This document shows positions 1-8,514 of a DNA stretch of 11,270 bases, piece after piece. The notes beneath the pieces were generated by a model that was not told where the DNA came from, did not search any database, and saw nothing but the letters and a program-made list of their open reading frames with translations. The position numbers and the translations under genes are program-made. How positions within the stretch are numbered: position 1 is the stretch's first letter; each line of letters opens with the position of its first letter. Origin of the DNA: Asterionellopsis glacialis (Eukaryota; Bacillariophyta; Plagiogrammaphyceae; Rhaphoneidales; Asterionellopsidaceae); the NCBI GenBank assembly GCA_014885115.2, contig WKLE02003064.1, positions 1 to 11,270 on the forward strand, in the 5' to 3' direction.

Positions 1-240
1 TTATGTCTCTCATGGCCAAAAATTATGTCACCTGTACAAATTTACTATGTCTCTTGGTACCTGAAAATATGCGCACTTCAAGCATGAAATTAAATGCAAT
101 GACAGACCAAAATTATGCGTAAAACATACATTGATTTAGTTCACTCCCTGTCTTGTGCTGTGGCATAATTTTTGCCTTACTTATGGGAGGAAATTATGTC
201 CATAAGGTGATATGAAATTATGTGCAGAGAGGCATGGGAT
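1..240. repeat. AT-rich flank with repeated TTATGTC-type motif
   Basis: There is no coding sequence here. The heptamer TTATGTC occurs exactly at 1-7, 23-29 and 194-200. One-base or two-base variants lie at 45-51 (CTATGTC), 113-119 (TTATGCG) and 218-224 (TTATGTG), mostly preceded by A-runs. A TGGTACCTGAAA stretch lies at 55-66. The inverse complement of both motifs is found at 9592-9643, just upstream of the transposase-like gene. Repeated short motifs near an edge are typical of subterminal regions of DNA transposons, so this may be the end of such an element lying to the left. That is inference; no terminal inverted repeat was pinned down. Confidence 0.4.
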
Positions 241-594
241 TCCCTTCTGATGAAAGTACAGTATGAATTGGATTTGTCATCCAAAAATGACCCAAGCTTG
301 TGTCTTACTCCAAATAATACTAAACTTAAACATAAAAATAGTAGTGATGACAATAGTGATTAGTTTAAGCCTACTTTCTGCACTCACTCAAAACCAGTTT
401 ACCAACAAAAACACCATTATCTTGTCTTGCCACATAGATAAAAGAACTTAGCGGACACACAATATGACATGAGTGTCGGCACCAATCTCATGTCAGCAAT
501 TGGCCTGGATATTCATTTTAGTATGCAAACTATTTTTTGGAAAGGTTACAAACTACAAGTGAAGCTCTATGGCAAGGTCTTGGACCCCACATGA
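241..594 (+). pseudogene. Gypsy gag-tail / protease C-terminal remnant
   Basis: The clearest part is 460-594, which reads QYDMSVGTNLMSAIGLDIHF and onward. This matches the conserved segment (YDMxxGxDLMxxxGxDIxF) that ends the aspartic protease region of Ty3/Gypsy polyproteins. Upstream, segments in two frames (359-430 and 415-450, ending in CHIDKRT) fit the preceding protease residues, with shifts near 415 and 451. A KNSSDDNSD segment before the TAG near 358 resembles a charged gag tail, but weakly. The D-S/T-G active-site motif is not present, so the front of the protease is deleted. The hydrophobic 62-codon reading of 263-451 as a single small protein is probably spurious. Confidence 0.55.
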
Positions 595-1536
595 GCAGAA
601 GCAATTTTCCACATGGTTGTCCAGCCATCTGCTCTCAAGGAAGCAGAATTTAACAAAGTATAACAAAAAAACTATGCTTAAGCACCTTCAGAAATACCCA
701 GAAGCCTTTAGAGGCAGGCTCGGAACACTTAAGATAAAGCCGGTCAGGCTAGAAATAGAGCCTGACTCAGAACCATATCATACCAGGCCATTTCCAATAC
801 AATCTTCCATAGAAGGTACTACTAAATGGGAAATCAACAGGCTAGAATCAATAGGCATTTTAGAAAAGAACCACGACTGTGAATGGGCAGCTCCCACATT
901 TGTTGTACCAAAGAAAACAGGCAATCTACATATTGTATCTGACTTTCATAACTCAACAAGGTAACTGCAAGCAAACCTTTTCTGTTACCAAAAATAGCTG
1001 ACCTACTACAAAAAGTAGATGAATTTTTATATGCGACCCTGATTGACCTAAGTATGGGTTACAATCACATTCTGTTAGATGAGAAATCACAGGAACTGTG
1101 CACTACAATTCTACCATGGGGCAAATACAGGTGCAAATGCCTACTTACCGGTATCACCAACAGCCCTGATACGTTTAAGAAAATCATGAACAATGTCTTA
1201 GATGCCTTAGAATTTGCATGCACTTATATAGTTCCACATACAAAGACCATGTAGCCAAGAATGGTGCAGTACTAAACCGCCTGGCCAAAGCTGGTTTTGT
1301 ACTTAATTCCAACAAATCACATTTCACCATGTCACAGATTGAGTTTCTCAGTTATTGGCTGTCTAGAAAAGGTATCCAACCACAATCTAAGAAAGTGGAA
1401 GCAATACAACTTTTAGAGCCTCCTGAGACTAAACACCAATTAAGGAAATTCTTAGGTATGGTTAACTACTATTGTGATATGTGGCAAAGACAAAGTCACA
1501 TCCTAGCCCCACTAACATCTATGGTATACAACAAGG
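569..1536 (+). pseudogene. Ty3/Gypsy reverse transcriptase (broken)
   Basis: The enzyme would copy element RNA into DNA in cytoplasmic particles. Frame 569-964 carries the protease-RT linker (residues 37-78) and RT fingers, including WAAPTFVVPKKTG at residues 106-118. The frame shifts at about 961 and continues with LIDLSMGYNH (motif A aspartate at 1045-1047), LPWGKY and TGITNSP (motif B). At about 1230 a deletion removes the segment that should hold the YIDD catalytic pair: TYI is followed directly by SSTYKDHVAK in another frame. The rest, ending in FLGMVNYY and LAPLTSMV, is a good match to the RT thumb/connection of this family. It is cut by the LINE insertion at 1536/1537. Codons 1537-1556 read into the LINE and are not part of it. 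Confidence 0.88.
1520..1536 (+). repeat. Target site duplication, left copy (17 bp)
   Basis: TATGGTATACAACAAGG is identical to 8498-8514. In both places it encodes the same Gypsy pol residues (MVYNK), so it is duplicated target sequence rather than part of the inserted LINE. The flanking bases differ: C before and ACTC after on the left, G before and CCAA after on the right. Confidence 0.9.
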
Positions 1537-1663
1537 ACTCTTTTCTGGAGCTGTAAATTTGCACCTGGTAGAGAGCCTACATCCAACAACCTATGGACGT
1601 AATCCCACAGTAAGTTTCAACATACACAAGACTCTTTTTATTAAGATTCTTCATCATCAGCCA
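1537..1663 (+). other. LINE 5' leader
   Basis: A stretch between the target duplication and the first plausible ORF1 ATG. It is not recognisably coding. An internal LINE promoter would be expected here, but no specific element can be identified. The octamer ACTCTTTT occurs at the first base (1537) and again near 1630, which is too short to mean much. Confidence 0.45.
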
Positions 1664-3655
1664 ATGATGCAACCCTCCATTGACGACGCTGCCCAGAGCG
1701 GCAAGCCTTCAAATTATCTCCTTCATCCTCAATTCCAACAACAACTTTAGGTAATCATCAAGAATCCGATGACTTCATCAAGATTCAAAGCAAAAAGAAA
1801 AAATCTATCTTAAAAAATGCAAATCTCGGTCATGAACAATCTACTCGCTACAAATACCATCTCCAAGTCCATCTTACGATTTCCCCTTCCCACAACAGCA
1901 TCGTAAACGCAGCTACTCTTCAAAAACAATTCAGAGAACAGATTTATTTGGTTGATAACTACACATTAATTTTTTTAATGGCAAGATGATGAGAAATCGA
2001 ATCCAATCATGAAAGCTAATCAACTTCCAACAAGCAAAAATAGCATTGAGCAATGGATTTCTGGTACAAACGCTTTTCATGGATCCAATAACACCAATAT
2101 CCTCAAGTTCTTCCTACTTAGAGAAACCTCTATGTCCTTTACTTCTTTCAAGGGATCAATGAAGCCATGGCTAGACCACAACAGGCACCGAATGTGGATA
2201 ACAACTGCACTCTAGCATGGCTAAAATTTGCTCATCCCAAATGGAGCCGTTACGACGAACTCAAGAAAAAATTGTCAAATCTTATAGTGGAAAACTAATC
2301 TTGGAGTTCATGCAAAATCAATCTACGTCCTCGGAAATCCTGCGTTGGTTGAGGCCCAAATGCCGTCCAAGATTACACCATTACCATCTCATCATGCTGT
2401 GTTTGTAATCTTGAAATCTATATGGAAGCCATTATTAAAGGTTTTTTTTCTAAACCAAATATAATTGCTCCACTTCACCACATAGAAGTAATTCCATTTC
2501 AAGGTATCACAAAACTTATTTCCACCAAAACTGTCATCGCTCACGCCAAGGAACATAACCAAGTCATTCCCAGATTACATAAAAGATCAATTTACGGCTA
2601 CTCTGATACTTTCACACGGATACCTATAGATAAGCACCCCAATCGACCAGTCAAATCTGTGTTATCTATTCATGAACAATTATTAACTAAGAAATCCAAG
2701 GCAACAAAGGGTCCACTGTTCCACTCTATCGAAAGTCAAGGAAGCAGCAGCTTCCTTATTATCTTTTTTGATTCTTATCTTGACAAAGCCATCAAAATTG
2801 AAAACCTCAAACCCCAATTAGAAGAAGTATTCCTGATAGATACTGTCCACCAGTTTATATCACAAATTAACACAAACTCCTATCAGTTTCTGCATAACCA
2901 AGATGCCCAATCCAAAGTTTCAGAACTTAGCACTGCAGAAACATACTATACTAGAATCAAACCAGGAAGCGCCATCTTTATTCCCCCAATTTCAAGTTGG
3001 GGCAAATATAACTACCACTCAACCTAAACAAACCTATATCAATATTACCTACGGAGACGAGATCTCCTCATTAGGATCACGATCCAATCAACATTCAAAA
3101 CCGTCATACACAAATGTAGTAACAAACAACACAGCCACATCATCGTATTCAAATAAAAAAGGAACTTTTTCTCCACCTCAATCATCTATAACCAAAAACA
3201 TGACTATCACATACATGAAAAGTGAAATCCAATCTATGATCAAAGCATCTCAACACAACATCAATGCACACCTGAAAACACTTATACAACAACATAAAAC
3301 AGCTCAAGAAGAAATTGACTCCTTGAAAAAGCAACAAGAAGAAGATAAACTACATCATAAGAAAGAACTCAAGGATTATAAAATGCACTTCATGAGCCAA
3401 TTACTCCAGGGAGTATCCCAATGTGTTCATACCTCCGTTATAGCCCAGTTTGATGCCCTCCAAGACGCCGACTCTATGGCTGAATCTCCTATTAGATCTC
3501 CTGTTTAGAAACTCCCTAAAAACGCGGATTGCAATTTCTCCTCTGCGGACTCTGCAACAGAATCCACCACAGACTCCCTGGAAGCACACTATGATATCTA
3601 TCATACTCCCATCAAACAAAGGAAAACCCGATCCAAAACGGGAACTTCAAAATAA
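1664..3655 (+). pseudogene. LINE ORF1, nucleic-acid-binding Gag-like protein (broken)
   Basis: ORF1 proteins of LINEs bind element RNA and form the particle with ORF2. The likely start is ATG 1664 (MMQPSIDDAAQSGKP). Coding then moves between frames: DDFIKIQSKKKKS in frame 1 after about 1715, DDEKSNPIMKANQ from 1985, AWLKFAHPKWSRY from 2215 (stop 2296), a frame-2 segment about 2294-2440, then frame 1 again after a T-run near 2441. From about 2960 frame 2 carries the C-terminal half. That half has a Lys/Glu/Gln-rich segment (about 3300-3390) that looks like a coiled coil. A TAG at 3506-3508 interrupts it, but the frame stays open for 48 more codons with a basic tail (KQRKTRSKTGTSK) to TAA 3653-3655. 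Assignment rests on position, coiled coil and remembered resemblance to diatom LINE ORF1; no zinc knuckle is visible. Confidence 0.65.
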
Positions 3656-3657
3656 TG
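3653..3657 (+). promoter_or_regulatory. ORF1 stop / ORF2 start overlap (TAATG)
   Basis: The TAA that closes the ORF1 frame shares its last A with the ATG that opens ORF2. In eukaryotic bicistronic LINE RNAs such an overlap is known to allow ribosomes that terminate at ORF1 to restart at ORF2; the SART1 element of silkworm is the named precedent. The ORF1 frame needs the in-frame TAG at 3506 to be a later mutation, which the clearly coding-like 48 codons after it support. Function in this family is inferred. Confidence 0.6.
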
Positions 3658-3884
3658 AGTATTCCACAATACTTTGGGCAATCCACACATCCCACTCCTC
3701 AACCAGATACAAATTATTACCTCATACCATCCCAAGTCCACCAATACAATCACAATACATCTACCCATACATCCACCACTCATACCAAACATTATACAAA
3801 TTCAAACATATTAGATTGGATCCTTCCATTACCACACACTTCATACAAACATTATCAAGAAATAGGAGAAACCATGCCTGATTC

Positions 3885-4740
3885 CAAACACCTGAAACAA
3901 CAAGACTTTACATTCAGAATCTCAATGGAATTCAGTTTGATACAAACGGAGGCGAACTCAACACCATTGCCACTGAAATGGCTCAAATAAACTCAGACAT
4001 GGTAGCCTTAATAGAAACAAACCTAGACAATACTAAATATCACATACGACAAAAAATTTACGATACCATCCAGAAGTACCACAAACACACAAAATGCAAA
4101 ATTTCAGGCACTAGTATCCCATCTACTACAACTTATAAACCTGGAGGACTGATCAGTTGGTCAACAGAGAATGTTACTGAAGGGATCAAATCATGTACAT
4201 CCAATCCTTTGGGTTGATGGATCCATTGGACATTCAATGGCAAAGATAAAACAATCTAAGTTTGCAATGATTCCTTGTCGACTGACAGGTTGAACACAAT
4301 GACAGCCTTTGCTCAGCAAACATCCATTCTAAAACAACAACAACACAAAATTACCCATACCCACACCCACCATCATTTTTGCTGTGACCTACATAAATTG
4401 TTGCAGAACATCAATTCTCACAAAAACCAAGAAATTTTAGTAGCAGGGGACTTCAATAAAGAATTCGGAGCCAACCAAAAAGGCATCACCAAAATCGCCC
4501 AAGAACTCCATCTGCAAGATATCATGTATCACCACCTCCAAACCTTGAAATTTAATACTTATTCAAGAGGCCGGAAACATATCCATTATATACTTGGCAC
4601 CAAAGGTTTTTCAAAATCTATCATTCAACCTTTCTATGAACCATTCCATCACAGGATACAATCCAAGCACAGAGGTTTTTATATCGATTTTGCGATGACA
4701 GCTCTTTTCAATAATCCAATATCACCACTTGCTCCGATCG
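3885..4740 (+). pseudogene. LINE endonuclease domain (APE/EEP type)
   Basis: This domain would cut the target strand to prime reverse transcription. In one frame it shows QNLNGI at 3915 (the usual N-terminal QN.NG strand), LIETNLD (metal-binding Glu) near 4005, GDFN at 4446-4457, and TYSRGRKHIHYIL at about 4557-4595, with HRGFYIDF near 4668. Two catalytic positions look mutated: the usual IDY appears as IHY (His codon 4584-4586) and the usual SDH near the end appears as SKH (Lys codon 4665-4667). Stops at 4215 and 4257 also break it. Family membership is clear; activity is not possible as written. Confidence 0.8.
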
Positions 4741-5300
4741 CCTCCAGAGCAATGCTTAGCAAAAATAGGAAATCAAACAGGTTGTATTTGGAAAAAATGT
4801 ACACTCACCTCTCAGCAAACAACATGAGCAATATGCTGACAAAACTTGATACAACATCCAACGATTCCATCCAAACAGCAGAAAAAATAGATTCCCTGAT
4901 TGTGCAGGCTTCCTTATGTGCTGAGAAATATGCAAGTATTCCAGATTGTCCACCACAATCTAAACTTATTTACAAGGCAAGGGTCCAATACAACAAACTC
5001 AGAAAGTTACTATTCTTATTAAAAAATCATCCATCCGATCATACACAAATAGAACAACAAAAACAAAGCATATCCCCAGATACAATAACCTTGGACAAAT
5101 GCGAATGCTGCAAGATATTAAAACGCAACAAGCGCTTATCAAGACATTAGCAAAAACAGAGGCTGAACAATACACCCAACAATTGGAAGAAGACCTGCTT
5201 ACGGCCGATTTAGAAGACGACAATCATAAGTCGATTATGTTAAGAAATCTAAGGAAACGCAGAGAAATTAAACAATCATTTTTAAAATGAAAAGGCTTCA
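4741..5300 (+). pseudogene. LINE ORF2 linker between endonuclease and RT
   Basis: A polar, helix-rich stretch links the two enzyme domains. It continues in the endonuclease frame to 5150 and then in frame 2 from about 5099 (KTLAKTEAEQYTQQLEED, then LRNLRKRREIKQSF), so a frame change lies in the overlap 5095-5150. Long runs of Lys, Glu and Gln suggest coiled-coil helices. There is no catalytic motif. A TGA at 5288-5290 interrupts the frame before the RT. Confidence 0.55.
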
Positions 5301-6180
5301 GAAAGAAAGACAACAACAGCGGGATTAATTCTATCCAAGTACCTACCAACCCACATGTCAACCCAAAAGAATGCACTACTTGGATGGAAGTTACAGAACC
5401 ATCAGCAATCAGTGAATACATTCTCCAGTGTAATCAAAATGACCTCGGCCAAGCCAATTTTACTCCATTTAACGTCGTTGAAGAGCAGATACAAGAATAC
5501 TCCCGTCTCACAAGGTACCCATCCATAAAATTTGCGAACGACGCAACCGCTTGTTATGGCAGAATTCTCCCATCCATAGCTTCTATTGCAAGCCAATCGT
5601 TTGGTACCCCTGCAAATGTCTGCTATGTTAAGGCAAAAAACCTGCTGGAAGCCAAATACAAACTTAAAACATCACTAGGATTGTCAGACTCCCACTACAA
5701 ACACTGCAACAAATTCCCCATATACGGATCAGACCAAGGAAGCAGTAATTCTCCTGTCATCTGGGTATTCATCAGCAGCGTCTTTTTTGACTGCCATAAC
5801 TCAAAGGCGCATGGCCCCACCTTCTATTCAATCAATAACAAACACAAGCTCAATATAAGTATGATTGGCTTTGACAACGACAGCGCCGGATACTGTAATG
5901 CTAAAGCTCCCAACAAAGACATCAGCACACTTTTCTCAGGGATGCAACACAATGCTCATCTTTGGAACAAACCCTTGTGGCAATCTGGAGGCAACCTCAA
6001 ACTTTTCTAATGCTTATACCACGTTTCAGACTACCAATTTACCCCCAAGGGAGAGCCAATTTTACACAACGACTTCCCAAACTTAACAATATCAATTCCT
6101 TCCTATACCAAATCGTGCAATCTGGTGATATCACGTCAATCACCTTACAACAACCATGAGACCCTGGGCTGTTTTAAATC
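5291..6180 (+). pseudogene. LINE reverse transcriptase domain
   Basis: Frame 2 runs to TAA 6008 and on past it. The segment KFANDATACYGRI (5528-5566) is motif A. YGSDQGSSNSP (about 5723-5755) is motif B, with the Q-G-S-x-x-S-P signature of LINE RTs. GFDNDSAG (about 5867-5890) is motif C. As I recall the family, motif A should carry Asp where Ala (5534-5536) and Gly (5558-5560) occur here, and motif C should be F-x-D-D where F-D-N-D is found. Only about 20 residues lie between the TPFN segment and motif A, where LINE RTs normally have the whole fingers region, so a large piece is deleted near 5480-5525. After the stop at 6008 the same frame continues (CLYHVSDYQF). Confidence 0.82.
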
Positions 6181-7015
6181 ACCGAGAGGTAACCAAGTTA
6201 CTCATTTACTTGCACTTCAAGAGAAAAGCAACCGACACCTTGAAGTAATACATTCAAGCCCCTTTCAACACCAAGATGCCTGGACCTACTACTATGCCAT
6301 ATTTTTACCAAGTATTGGATACAGTCTACCACTAAGCTACTTCAAAGAACAAGATCTAATCTCCATCCAACAGAAACCAACAAGAATACTTCTGGCTAAA
6401 GCAGGATTTAACAGAAATACCAAACATGCAATAGTCTTTGGCCTAAAAGCACTAGGCGGATTAGCATGGAGAAACCTTTACGACATTCAAGGGATAGGCC
6501 AAATAAAACTATTCCTGAATCACTGGAGATCTGAATCTTTTGTTTCAAAGCTCTTAGAGATTAACTTCTCGTGGATAATGGCTCAGACAGGAACAAGTTA
6601 TTCCCCTTTGGAGAAAACTACAAGCCCCCTTCCTCATCTCAAAGCTAAATGTAAATTCCTATCTATGTTCAATGGTACAATCTCTTTGATAACCGATGCC
6701 CTTAATCAACCTCAACCGACACACGATAAATGCATTATGGATATAGTTCTCACGCACACCCATTTTAAACCTCATGAAATCCGTTTCATCAATTACTGTA
6801 GTCTATATCTCCAAGCAATTACCATTTCTGACATTACTGCGGCCTCTGGCACCCATTTAAGACCTGGAATTCTGACTGGAGTCCTCCTCATCGATTCAAA
6901 CACTACACAATTGAAAGAATTTCGAAAACAATGCCCAGACGACACATCCTGGCAAGTCTGGAGGAAAGCCTGCAATTATTCTCCACAAAAAAAGGAAAAC
7001 TCCATCAACCATTAA
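6125..7015 (+). pseudogene. LINE ORF2 RT C-terminal / thumb region
   Basis: A 296-codon open stretch in the same frame as the RT. Recognisable segments are ETLGCFKSPRG (about 6158), IFLPSIGYSLP (about 6300), ARILLAKAGF-like residues near 6390, GLKALGGLAW (about 6440) and GQIKLFLNHWRSE (about 6500). These follow the RT in this LINE family and are thought to form the thumb and connection. It ends at 7013-7015, but the family match (LHQPLTQWLYKPS) continues in another frame from about 6990, so a frameshift lies near 6980, next to an A-run. Confidence 0.68.
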
Positions 7016-7500
7016 CACAGTGGCTATACAAACCTAGTGCCCTGCACCAACGTTGGCCTGCTTATCTCAATCCCGAGGACCAGTCTTTATACATTCAACG
7101 CCACACAGGATACATTAAATGTATGCCTATCTTGGGTAACATTTCTCAATCTCTTGAGACTATACCATAAGATAGATTGGACGGAAAACATCAAACTGCA
7201 GCAATATACTGACAGCAAATCCCTATTAACTTGCATTGATAACATCAGACATCAAGCTTACTGCACAGCCAGCTCAACTCTAGCTTGCGATTGGGATGTC
7301 ATCCAAATGATATGTCATATATTATCATCACTACCAGAATATATCCTTCTTCATGTCCATGGCCACCAGGACGCCGAATGTTCATTTAACAACTTACCTC
7401 TACCAGCCCAACTCAATGTAGAAGCCGATCATCTAGCAGGCCATGTACACCAGACCAACCTCCCTCCTAACCTGTCCCGGGTCATTCAATTTCCAAGTAA
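7016..7500 (+). pseudogene. LINE RNase H domain, partial
   Basis: RNase H would remove the RNA strand from the hybrid. The second half is seen: YTDSKSLL (Asp codon 7211-7213), HVHGHQD near 7350, and AQLNVEADHLAG near 7410-7440 (final catalytic Asp). The first half, which should hold the SDGS-type Asp and the Glu helix, is missing. Frame 1 ends in the preceding linker at 7170 and frame 2 resumes with LLRLYHKIDWTENIK, so a deletion with a frame change lies around 7135-7160. Two of the usual four acidic residues are therefore lost. Confidence 0.68.
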
Positions 7501-8371
7501 TCAATCTCAAATCAACATCAACCAGACCACGTGTAAAGGAAGGTATCCGATTTGTTTTGCCCGTCACGCCCCAGCTTTAGGCAAATACATACAGATAAGA
7601 CATTACATATCCCCTTTACCTTACCGATCAATCAATATAAATGCACATTCCACAGCGTCATCAGCACTATCACAAAAGCATCCCGTTCTCATCAAATTAG
7701 TACACTCTCACCTACCAGTAGTTACCAGATATGACACAACAATAGCATGCAAAAGAGAAGAAGAAACCACGCTACATCACTTCCAGTGCAAACATCCAGA
7801 TTTACATCAAAAGAGGAAACTACTCTTGCAAGAATTCTGTGCACAATGCGACAAGTTGAAATCAGACCCAATGATTTGTGATACTCTCCTACATGGAATA
7901 GACCACTTGTTTGGATCCCTAAGTGCTCCCCCTACACACCTCCTGACTGACTTATACGATACTTCATACAAACTAGGATGGATACAAATCATGTACGGTT
8001 GTTTTGTTCTTCAATGGTTGCATCTGCAAGATCAGCATTTCAACGTCAAACAGGTCAGGCATGGATATTGACACGCCAGAAATTTTATAAAACACGGCAT
8101 CGATAATACCACCTGACATGCAATAACAAGAAAGAGAACCCTAAATGAGATGGAAGCACTATACCAACTTAAAGACGAAGTACTAGCAAGAGACAAAGAT
8201 ATATTTTATGATTCTATCAACCAGCACACCACAGAAGCAGCAACAACTCAATTACAAAACTGGATTTCAACATGGCGCCCAACTATTCTGAACAGCATCA
8301 AACATGCCAAATCCTGGGCAATTAAAGGCGTGAGGACAATTAATCACTACTTCCAATTTCAACCAGACTGA
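7501..8371 (+). pseudogene. LINE ORF2 C-terminal region
   Basis: Frame 2 continues from RNase H through a Cys/His segment (ACKREEETTLHHFQC, about 7747-7791), which looks like a degraded zinc-binding motif, to TGA 8069. The same frame goes on past a second stop at 8114 into a 73-codon Glu/Gln-rich tail (MEALYQLKDEVLARDK) that ends at 8371. The tail resembles the real C-terminus of this LINE family as I remember it, so ORF2 probably ended here and the two TGAs are mutations. The role of this region is not known to me. Confidence 0.62.
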
Positions 8372-8497
8372 GCAATATCAACATTTTACTCTGAGTAAAA
8401 CCCAAACCCTGATGGTCCAGGCTGTCGTTGCGAGTAGACTTGATTTCCATAGTTATCAATAGCTGCAGTGATTAACAAATAAATTGAAAAGTTACAG
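8372..8497 (+). other. LINE 3' UTR
   Basis: A noncoding stretch between the ORF2 stop and the right target duplication. An AATAAA lies at about 8479-8484, near the end, but there is no poly(A) tail and no obvious simple-repeat tail. The last bases are AAATTGAAAAGTTACAG. A tail-less 3' end suggests either that the machinery recognises a specific 3' sequence or that the tail has been lost. Confidence 0.55.
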
Positions 8498-8514
8498 TAT
8501 GGTATACAACAAGG
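8498..8514 (+). repeat. Target site duplication, right copy (17 bp)
   Basis: Identical over 17 bases to 1520-1536. Gypsy pol coding resumes with it: ATG GTA TAC AAC AAG at 8499, followed by residues that continue the family pattern. This fixes both ends of the LINE. Confidence 0.9.

Larger units (their letters stand above)
3655..8371 (+). pseudogene. LINE ORF2 polyprotein: endonuclease-RT-RNase H (broken)
   Basis: ORF2 would nick target DNA and copy the RNA at the nick. ATG 3655 is chosen because it overlaps the ORF1 stop and opens a 111-codon frame rich in His, Thr and Gln. Domains follow in order: endonuclease (about 3885-4740), linker (4740-5300), reverse transcriptase (about 5300-6180), C-terminal RT/thumb region (6150-7000), RNase H (about 7130-7470), a Cys/His region near 7750, and a terminal domain ending at TGA 8369-8371. 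Lesions: frame change near 3880; stops 4215 and 4257; frame change 5095-5150; stop 5288; a deletion near 5480-5525; stop 6008; frame changes near 6980 and 7135 (the second with missing sequence); stops 8069 and 8114. All three stop codons occur, so an altered genetic code is not the explanation. Confidence 0.82.
1537..8497 (+). mobile_element. Non-LTR retrotransposon (LINE), near full length, defective
   Basis: A 6961-bp insertion between two copies of a 17-bp direct repeat. It has a 127-bp leader, ORF1 (1664-3655), ORF2 (3655-8371: endonuclease, reverse transcriptase, RNase H, C-terminal region) and a 126-bp 3' UTR with no poly(A) tail. The domain order and the motifs YGSDQGSSNSP, GDFN and HVHGHQD resemble LINE proteins that I recall as abundant in diatoms. 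There are no LTRs. At least five frameshifts in ORF1, several in ORF2, about eight in-frame stops and two internal deletions show that this copy cannot make its proteins. Confidence 0.85.

Noticed and set aside
263..451. Small 62-residue hydrophobic protein on the + strand
   Set aside because: It looks membrane-like only in this frame. Its end (CHIDKRT) and the following frame (LADTQYDM) fit the Gypsy protease region, so it is a remnant read across a frameshift.
1481..1750. 89-codon + strand frame as a gene
   Set aside because: It is a chance join of an off-frame reading of Gypsy RT, the LINE leader and the first codons of LINE ORF1.
3401..3792. Minus-strand frames opposite the ORF1/ORF2 junction
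   Set aside because: They are antisense to coding-like LINE sequence and contain no domain. The low frequency of stops reflects the composition of the + strand coding.
3506..8116. Reassigned stop codons (alternative genetic code)
   Set aside because: TAA, TAG and TGA all interrupt the frames, and frameshifts and missing catalytic residues occur as well, so ordinary decay explains them.
569..8371. Retron, diversity-generating retroelement or other bacterial RT system
   Set aside because: The RTs are of Ty3/Gypsy and LINE type, with protease, endonuclease and RNase H neighbours. No msr/msd, template/variable repeat or defence genes are present.
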